Origin: Phycomyces nitens
Lineage: Eukaryota > Mucoromycota > Mucoromycetes > Mucorales > Phycomycetaceae
Reading direction: 5' to 3'
Assembly: GCA_022702545.1 (NCBI GenBank)
Contig: JAHRBC010000002.1
Span: 248,001-312,000 of the forward strand
Length of the DNA: 64,000 bases
The notes below the pieces were generated by a model, which was not told the origin of the DNA, did not search any database, and saw only the letters and a list, made by a program, of their open reading frames with translations. Shown piece by piece: positions 56,920 to 64,000 of the stretch. Numbering within the stretch: the stretch's first letter is position 1; the number at the start of each line of letters is the position of its first letter. A program made the position numbers and the translations under genes.

Positions 56920-57364
56920 TTAATTAAATAATTTACAAATCCAAATATAAAATATATCTTACATCTACCACTGAAAAAATTGTTTTTGGCATCTTCTTTA
57001 AGCATATGATGCTTAAATGTTTGAGCTGTGAGAAAATCAAATTCTCCCTCTTTGTTCTTGCAAATAGAACATCTGCATTCTTTTGTTCTGGTAGATTTAC
57101 AGATAGGAGCCATTGTTTAATAAATAATTTAAAATGTTTTGGTTTAACAGTAAAGAAGATATATTCAGGTATAGTTTATTTGATATGATTTGAGTTTAAT
57201 ATTTATTTTTCATGCTACACTATTCTCTACAACCAATAAAATCTATCAAAAATATGGTTTTTTCTCTTAACTCACAAAAAAGGGCCTGAGCTAAAAATTG
57301 ACCTTTATATCCCATACCAACTGTATCAACTACACATATGGGAATCGGGGGTATTTTTGCAGTG

Positions 57365-57625
57365 GATGAATAATCATTTAGAAAACTATATAAGATATCC
57401 CAATTCAAAACAATAAAAATTATCTTTTTATTGTTATGACTTTGGTTATCTTATATAGTTTTCTAACTAATACTGCACATTATCTGCAGTAGCTATTATA
57501 TGATATTTTAATAAAAGAAGAGACATTGTACTGCGGTTAATGCTCAGGAAGATGTTACTGTGCGTAAAGAAGTACTGCGGTTAATCATCTTTAGATTTTA
57601 CAGATTCATCAAAATAATATCCAAC
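57365..57625. other. Non-coding segment with hairpin and an LTR-like end near tRNA-Ala
   Basis: It contains nested perfect inverted repeats (20 bp: 57378-57397 with 57447-57466; 11 bp: 57409-57419 with 57425-57435) and a repeated 'gtactgcggttaat' (57531, 57571). The last 26 bases (57600-57625, ACAGATTCATCAAAATAAT…CCAACA) match the end of the LTR at 37001. Confidence 0.5.
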
Positions 57626-57671
57626 AAGATCAGGAACAACACAGGCATGACAAATATAAACTTTCCAAAAT

Positions 57672-57742
57672 GGAGACGCCGGGGTTCGAACCCGGGGCCT
57701 TTCGCATGCAAAGCGAATATGATACCACTACATCACATCCCC
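57672..57742 (-). tRNA. tRNA-Ala (anticodon TGC)
   Basis: The minus strand reads GGGGATG…CGTCTCC, 71 nt. Anticodon arm TTCGC-TTTGCAT-GCGAA, T arm CCGGG-TTCGAAC-CCCGG; the acceptor pairs with two G-U. Anticodon TGC is Ala. An LTR starts 11 bp upstream and another LTR-like end lies 46 bp downstream. Confidence 0.93.
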
Positions 57743-57753
57743 ATTGATGGTGA

Positions 57754-58765
57754 TGACACGGGTGTTGTAGTTTTTCCAGCTTTGCCCACTTTCGCAAGCA
57801 ACGTCATCCTTTTCCAGACTGCCTTGCCAGAAAGAGTGACGTCGTGTCCAGTCAATATGGCGACGTCACTCATATCGCATCGCAAGTCACTTTTTACCCA
57901 TATACCTCTTTACACTTCCATCTTTATCTCCCATTATCTGCATTTCAATTATCATTCTTGTGTCCACCTTTTGTCATCTATCTCATTTTCTCTTTCCCCA
58001 TGTTCCTGTCTGTGCGCATTTATCCTTATCTTCACTCTACATTTTTCTCACATATCTATATTTTCTTTATCATTATTGTCACCCATTTTTACATTATCAT
58101 CCTTACTGCACATCTTGTTTTCTCATATTTTCATATCTCTGTCTTGTCTTATCATTTTACATTTTACACAATCTCTCATTATCCGTATCCATTATCTCAT
58201 ATTACTGTTCTATTTTTCGTTCTCACACCCATTTTCTATAATCCATTATTAATCAATTCATAATTATCTACAAAGTAATATTTTACGAAGTCTATATAAG
58301 AGACTAAAAATTCAATCAATAAAATTATCAGTTATCTCTCTCTTATTTTCCGTCCCTGAATTAGTGAATTGTCTTGTATAGAAATTCCTAAACATACTTC
58401 GTGCCAAGATTGATTTTTCTTTTCATCCAATTCCCTTTTCCGTCCAAATCTGTATCTTCCCAGTACCTTGCTGTCAACTTTAATAATTGTCCTGAGTGAA
58501 ATTATCTAGTTCCCCTCTCCTATTATATCTCTTCCTCCCTGTTTCCATTGCTGTCAAGAATATATCTAACTGTCCCGAGCGAAGTTCATATATCTCTGTC
58601 TATTTCTTCATTTTCTCTTCTTTTGTCCTCTTGTTGTCTTTGAATTGCGGTTCTACCCCCGTTATATTCATTCTTTATCGCACCCTCGTTATTGTCAATG
58701 TGAGGTATTCAATTTACTATATTTTTCTGACTCGTTTTCACTCACAACAAACTCAACACGCGTCA
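57754..58765 (+). repeat. Solo LTR upstream of tRNA-Ala
   Basis: TGACACGGGTGTTG…CTCAACACGCGTCA, 1012 bp. Strongly similar to the minus-strand LTR at 31343-32597 over its promoter-distal half (TATA-like tctatataagag near 58293; 'ctgagtgaaattatctagttccc'), weaker over U3. It points away from the tRNA, like the other copies. ATGGT occurs near both ends; the duplication is not exact. Confidence 0.75.
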
Positions 58766-59220
58766 TGGTTTGACACGGTGTGTTGTGGTGTTGTCGGCCT
58801 CAGTTGCAACCTGATTTTTGGGCCGTTTTGGGTAGCCAAGGTCACTGACGGTGCAGGTAGTCGTGACGTGGTCCTCAATTTATTTCATTTGCCGATGGCG
58901 GGCGAAGACCTTTGCACCTTTTCCCTTTGACATTTTTTTTTCTTGTCTCTCAATTTTTCTAATTTTTCCTTAACAAAACCTTTTCCCCTTTCTTTCGATT
59001 TCCACTCACACTAAAATTTAGTGTTGTGTTTTGTTGTACACTTCTTTAACAATTTTGGTAAAGAATCTCTCATTAGTCAAGTCTACAAATCTCCCAACAA
59101 TTTTCTCATTTATTTAGTTTTATTATTATTTTTATTTTTATTGATTCTATTCTATCCAATCTTCTGTCAACTCTTCCATATGTTATTTTATGATTTCATA
59201 CAACATCTTTCTATTATTTT
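58766..59220 (+). repeat. Possible further tRNA-family LTR fragment
   Basis: Five bp after the previous LTR, TGACACGGTGTGTTGTGG begins, matching the terminal motif of the LTR at 36893 (minus). No 3' terminus is found before gypsy 2, so it may be truncated. No gene is visible. Confidence 0.35.
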
Positions 59221-59605
59221 TGTTGTATCCAACATAATCATAGATTGAAACATTAACACAAATTACCAATATTGAAACATATTGAATAACCGACCTACTG
59301 GAAGGGCACTAAAGAGTGTACCTTTCCAAATACATTATTCATACGTAAAGACACACTAACAACTAGTACTAACACACTGGTTAATAGTACTAAGTAAAAT
59401 AACAAGTCATATCTAATAGTTGGTAGAGAGAACAGACATTACATGATATCATCATATCATCACTAGCACTCATCTCAATGTCTATATAAACGCACAATAC
59501 GAATAGCAATAGTCTTCATCTCATTCACAAATTCTTTCTCTCTTAATAAACAAAGTCTCACCGTACTCTTGTCCGTGCTTTGTTTTCCTCTGATTTAACA
59601 TTTTT

Positions 59606-59613
59606 TACGGTGA
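59606..59613 (+). promoter_or_regulatory. Putative self-priming primer-binding site of gypsy 2
   Basis: TACGGTGA just after the LTR is complementary to TCACCGTA in the LTR (59558-59565). Relative to gypsy 1 both sides differ by one base in a compensating way. Confidence 0.55.
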
Positions 59614-59651
59614 ACTCTTTTTAAAACCAACTACAAAACCCAATTTCCGTC

Positions 59652-62600
59652 ATGTCTGTCCAGCAAGCAAACAACTCTCCTATTTTGGCCGCCTTGAGTG
59701 ACCTCAGCATGTCTGAAGCCTCTGCTCCCAGCCAGCCCGTCAAGTCCTTGGCCGCCATCTCGCGTCTCCGTGAGAGACTCTCTGCCTGTACTGTTGCCCT
59801 GGCCGATGCCATTGAGCAAGATCAGCCTGATGAGGCCAAAGCTCACCTCCGCCAGAGCATTACGTCAATGGAGGGCGATCTAACCCTTTTGCTCTCCGCT
59901 CACGCCCACCTGGTCCGTCCTGAACCTGTCTTTGCCGCACAGACAGCCCACCAATCTCGCGTTGTCCCTCGTGAGCTTCCTGTCTTCCAGTGGCAGGGAA
60001 ACGAGTGGGATAGCACCCAGAAGACTTATTCCTCTATTGAGGAATGCCTCAACAAGTTTGAGGATGTTTTGCTGTCCTACAGCCTCAACCTCAACGAGGA
60101 CTGGCACCGTCTTCTCCCCATGGTTCTCTCAAGAGAACAACGTTCCTGGTTCGACGACTACCTCCGTAGTTCTCCCGATCTCCCCTGGTCCTTTGCTCGT
60201 GGTGCCTTTGTGAAGGCATATGGTATCAACGACGTGGAGCGTCGCGTCCAGCTCACACAGGAGCTCATGATGATGAAGATGTCCCCCAAGGAATCCGTCA
60301 ATCAGTATACCGACAGATTCCAGCGGGTGCGCAGGGAAGCCCAGATCAATGATGATCTCCTCATGTCTGTGGCATACACTGGTTCCCTGCTCCCCGAGCT
60401 CTCCAGACAGGTGTCCCTACTACAAGTCAACATGCCTCTGGAGAAAAGAGACACGATCGACCAAGCTGCTTCCCTTGCCAGGTCCATCTACAGCAAGGTA
60501 ATCACCAGCCGCCCTTCTGGTTCTCTTGCTTCGTCCGTGACCTCTTCTTCGGCCACATCTGTCTCTGCCTCTGCTTCTCCTGCTCGTTCCCCCTCTGGTC
60601 CCACTTCTGCTTCTGTTGGCCGTTCCGCCGGTTCCTCTCGTGTGTCTTCACACAGTCATGACCGCTTTGCCGTCAAGCGCTGTACCTTGCATGGCAAGGG
60701 AAACCATGACTCAGAAGATTGCCGAGTTCTCAAGAACGTCCTGGCCACCAAGGGTGGTAATCGTGTGGAGAAGCACGCCACCAACACCAACAAGTACGTT
60801 GGGTCCTCTCCGTGTCGCTGGTGTGGTGAAGTCTGGTCACCAAGACACCGCTGCTCTTCTGTCTCCGGCTCTTCCAGTTCTACGTTGGGCTCTGCTCGGG
60901 GCTCTGCTCCCCACTTCGCCGTCCGTTCTGCCCACGCCGTCATGGAAGACCCTCTCGTTCCCTTGGATGCCAGCTCATCCGAGGATGACCAGTCCATGGA
61001 AATGGACTTGGAACAGTGCTCTCCTTGTAAGTACACGAGCACTAACGTAGATATCTCTCAACGGTCTACTCACTCTTATCTTGTTCCCATCTCCTTAGAA
61101 GGCGAGCAACTGTGGGCATTGGTGGACACCGGGGCTACTATCAGTTCGGTGAACACCAAAATCTGTAGCAAATTTGGTTGGGCCATACTTCCCCGCAAGG
61201 GAAAGATCGTGTTGGCAACCAAGGACGTTACAACCCATAGACTAGGAGTTACAAATAAAATAAATGTTTCATATAATGATAAAAAGATAGCACACTCGTT
61301 TGAAGTTATGGATCTCGCTGAGAATATAGATGTTAGTATTGGTACAGACTTGATGCCTAGCCTTGGCATTCATTTGTTAGGACTGGCAACTAGTTGGTAT
61401 GGATCTAACGCGCCTCAGGCCCCTACTCCCATAATTGAAAAAGAAGAACCCAATAATTCACCAGCTGGAACACCTGCTGAACATAATACTTTCATGAAGG
61501 CTCTTTTACCCTTTATTAAATCAAACGAAGCTATCCCCATTTCCTCATTCTGTACAGTTAAAGAGTCTATCGTACGTCTACCTACTCCTCCAGGTCAGGT
61601 AGTCTATCGGCGTCAATATCCCATCGCTCTGCAACTTGTACCACTGATGGCCAAACACATCAAATAATGGCTAACTGACGGCACAATCCAGCGTGCACCC
61701 GTCAACACTAAGTGGAATAGCCCACTTACCTTCGCACCCAAGAAAGATGAGTTTGGCAACCCAACAGGAAAGAGACCTTGCCTGGATCCCAGAGCAATCA
61801 ACACTCTGCTGCCAGATGACAGGTTCCCTCTGCCACTCATTTCCGAGCTCTTCCACAAGCTACGAGGTGCCACCATATTCACCACTCTCGACCTCAAGAG
61901 TGCATTCCATCGCTTTAAGATTCATGAGGATGATCGACACAAGACCACATTCACATTCGAAGGCAATCAGTATATGTTTCGTGGATGTCCATTCGGCCTC
62001 AAGCCTTTATCATCCAAGTTTCAACGTGTTGTGAATCTCATTTACCATGACACTCCATATGTTACTGCCTTTGTGGATGATATCGTAGTCTTTTCCACTA
62101 ACATGACCGACCATGTTAAACATGTCCAAACCGCCGTTCAAAAGCTTACAGACGTCAACCTCATTCTTAATCCACAGAAATGTCACTTCAGCGCAAACTT
62201 CTGTATCTTTACTGGGTTTCACTGTGAGTACAAGAGGTGTTGATCTCGACGCTCGCAAAGTTCATAATGCCAACATCTGGCCTCAACCCAAGTCTGGCAA
62301 AGACATTCAAAGATTCCTCGGTCTCGTCAATTACTTTCGCGAGCATATTCCAAACTTGTCGCAACTGTCATCTCCACTCGATAAACTGCGCAATGCTGAC
62401 TCATTACAAGGGTTATGGACTGAGGAACAAACACAAGCTTTTTCCAAGCTCAAACACGCACTTACCCACGCACCAGTTATAAGCCACCCGGACACCAATC
62501 AGCCTTTCCTGGTTGCCACGGACGCCTCTAACACTGGAATAGGCGCAGTGCTCTATCAGATCATCAACAACCAATATCGTTACATTGGCTTCATGGCTCG

Positions 62601-64000
62601 CTCTCTCTCCAAGTCTGAACGTAACTATCCCGTTACCAAACGTGAACTCCTGGGTATTGTCTACGCCCTGACCAAATTCCACAAGTTTCTGTGGGGTAAC
62701 AAATTCACGTTGTACACGGACCACAAGGCACTCACCTACCTTCACACACAAGAGATCGCCAATCCTATGATGATTAACTGGCTTGACGTGCTCTGCGACT
62801 ATAACTACGACATAGTTCACAGACCTGGCATTGCAAATATTTTACCAGATGCTCTATCACGCCTTTTCACCTCGGAAAAACCGCTGGGGGAGGATAAAAC
62901 CATAGAACCCTCTATGAAGCATCCGGCAAAAGCAGTACAGAAACCATCACATGCCCTTCAACGAATGCACAACACAAGCGAAATGATTACACCACCAATC
63001 AAAGACAGACAGCATATCCTCAATCAAGCACATCTACTCGGCCACTTTGGTACAGATGCTATAGTCAATGCTATACACAGTGATGGACTCCACTGGACTA
63101 ACCTCAAGCAAGACGCCACAGCAACGGTAAAGAACTGCTTGAACTGTCAACGATTCAATGTCACAAAACACGGTTATCATCTGCTGAAACCTATTACTGC
63201 CAGTCAACCAGGTGAACACTGGGCCATTGATCTTGCTGGTCCATACACCACCTCACACAACGGCAACCATTATATCCTAGTAATGGTTGACATCTTCTCC
63301 GATTCTGTATACTCCGCGCAATTCCCGACAAGACATCCTTAACAATTGCAAGACAACTTGTTCAGATCTTCTGTGACTATGGATTACCTAAGATCCTACA
63401 GTCAGACAACGGTACCGAGTTTGTCAATGAACTCGTCAAGACATTCACCCAGGCAGCAGGAATCGATCATCGCCTAGTGACCCCATATCATCCGAGAGCA
63501 AATGGTGTGGCTGAGAAATGGGTACACACGGCAAAGGAAGTCATAAACAAGAGAACACAAGGAGCAAAGCAAGACTGGGATTTATACATCCCAAGTACGC
63601 AACTGGCCATAAACAGCAAACATGCTAAACTACATGGCACATGTCCCTTCACCCTCATGTTTGCCAGACAACCGACCGATTTCTCTGACTACCGAAAAAC
63701 GGAAAGTACACACACTTCTCCAAACTGTCTAAAAGAAAGAAAGGACCGCATCGAACAAATGGAGACTGTCGTATTCCCTGCTATCCGAGAACGTATCAAG
63801 GCCACACAAGCAGCAGACAAGGGAAGACACGATAAGGGCCATAATATCATAATGGAGTTTCCCAATGACAGCAACGTGATGATCAAGAATATCCTCAAAA
63901 AATCCAAGACCGATCCAAGATATGAGGGACCATTCACAGTCAAGGGCAGAACAAAAGGAGGCAGCTACATCTTGCAAGACGAAACGGGCGCACTTTTATC
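59652..64000 (+). pseudogene. Gypsy 2 Gag-Pol polyprotein with one stop and two frameshifts
   Basis: Frame 1 (59652-61667): Gag, then Cys/His motifs (CTLHGKGNHDSEDC and CRWCGEVWSPRHRC), then protease WALVDTGATISSV. A TAA at 61665-61667 interrupts the start of RT; the same frame continues with FAPKKD, TLDLKSAFHRF and the FVDDIVVFS catalytic box. A frameshift near 62205 leads to LGFTVS, RNase H (VATDASNTGIGAVLYQ), and integrase with an HHCC zinc motif (HLLGHFG…CLNCQRF) and IDLAGP. A second frameshift near 63325 leads to QSDNGTEF and NGVAEKW, completing the DDE set. The frame stays open to the window edge. Order PR-RT-RH-IN is that of Ty3/gypsy. It is inactive as read. Confidence 0.9.

Larger units (their letters stand above)
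44804..57113 (-). pseudogene. tnp2-type transposase of CII, interrupted by three insertions
   Basis: Minus strand. First exon 57113-about 56965 (Cys motif CRCSIC). Acidic exons follow near 54347-54268 and 54205-53740, the latter split by a solo LTR. The main exon runs from about 53674 to 51369, then, after CI-2, from 44987 to the stop at 44806-44804. Motifs: CGECHS, DWFQPFDG, LMPGPKEAK, DPMHNLFLG, and the C-terminal VLPVHRILLPV…LVVPLPRKVSA. The frame is unbroken across the CI-2 target site (FKTT|SDTTREV). One TAA at 51830-51832 lies in the variable linker, where other families have PT or SYAPS repeats. The piggyBac sits in the first intron and could be spliced out; the other lesions are disabling. 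Confidence 0.85.
41977..57364 (-). mobile_element. CACTA element CII with three nested insertions
   Basis: Both ends share a 32-bp inverted repeat that begins CACTGCAAAAATACCCCCGA (41977 on plus, 57364 on minus). Removing CI-2 (44991-51365), the solo LTR (53881-54168) and the piggyBac (54375-56919) leaves about 6.2 kb with the usual convergent transposase (-) and accessory (+) genes. The flanking triplets differ (aga at 41974-41976, gat at 57365-57367), so no target duplication supports a simple single insertion. The left side is gypsy 1 Gag-Pol; the right side is unrelated non-coding sequence. Confidence 0.88.
59221..64000 (+). mobile_element. Ty3/gypsy element 2, runs off the window
   Basis: The 5' LTR is about 59221-59600 (start uncertain, possibly TGTTGTATCCAACA; TATATAAA at 59483; ends TTTAACA). 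A primer site like that of gypsy 1, then Gag-Pol with PR, RT, RNase H and integrase, follow. The 3' end lies beyond the window. Confidence 0.85.

Noticed and set aside
57560..58263. ORFs of 230 and 139 aa over tRNA-Ala and the adjacent LTR
   Set aside because: They run through the tRNA gene and pyrimidine-rich LTR sequence and have no domain or conservation.

Overview
The window is a transposon graveyard from a eukaryote, most likely a filamentous early-diverging fungus (Mucoromycota, probably Mucorales). The reasons are short GT-AG introns (about 40-85 nt), AT-rich spacers, fungal-type tnp2/CACTA transposases, a Crypton with a GCR1-like C-terminus, and Ty3/gypsy and LINE elements of fungal style. 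The genus is a guess. I see no ordinary cellular protein gene. The only host genes recognised are two tRNAs: Thr(AGT) at 36904-36975 (+) and Ala(TGC) at 57672-57742 (-).

Layout. 1-2554: decayed Crypton, cut by a solo LTR (2555-2826). 2825-9147: CACTA element CI-1. 9148-36975: a layered stack grown at one tRNA-Thr gene. Reading left to right it is: LTR remnant, 15-nt tRNA fragment, LINE-2 (carrying CIII-2, which carries CIV-0), the same 15-nt fragment, LINE-1 (carrying CIII-1, which carries CIV-1), an LTR, the 15-nt fragment, LINE-4 (carrying CIV-2), another LTR, then the intact tRNA-Thr. 37001-41976: LTR, CIV-3 and a truncated gypsy. 41977-57364: CACTA element CII, which holds CI-2 (44991-51365), a solo LTR (53881-54168) and a piggyBac (54375-56919). 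57365-59220: tRNA-Ala with LTRs on both sides. 59221-64000: a decayed gypsy running off the window.

How the parts work together. The CACTA elements (CI, CII, CIII) share one plan: a spliced tnp2-type transposase gene facing a 4-exon accessory gene tail to tail. Beyond the accessory gene, and divergent from it, lies a third, intron-dense locus. In CI-1 this third locus joins six exons into exactly 138 codons without a stop, and ORF scanning misses it. In CIII a two-exon, two-intron module of it has been amplified in tandem about six times. CIV elements are short, nearly identical CACTA derivatives carrying only a transposase C-terminal remnant.

Target-site duplications, frame-perfect junctions and paralogous empty sites inside the window let most insertions be dated relative to each other. 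The LINE always sits at nucleotide 15 of tRNA-Thr with a 15-bp duplication, which would leave the tRNA intact. One LTR family always sits 10-11 bp upstream of a tRNA. CI-2 (intact 972-aa transposase, intact 334-aa accessory protein) is the best candidate for a recently active element.
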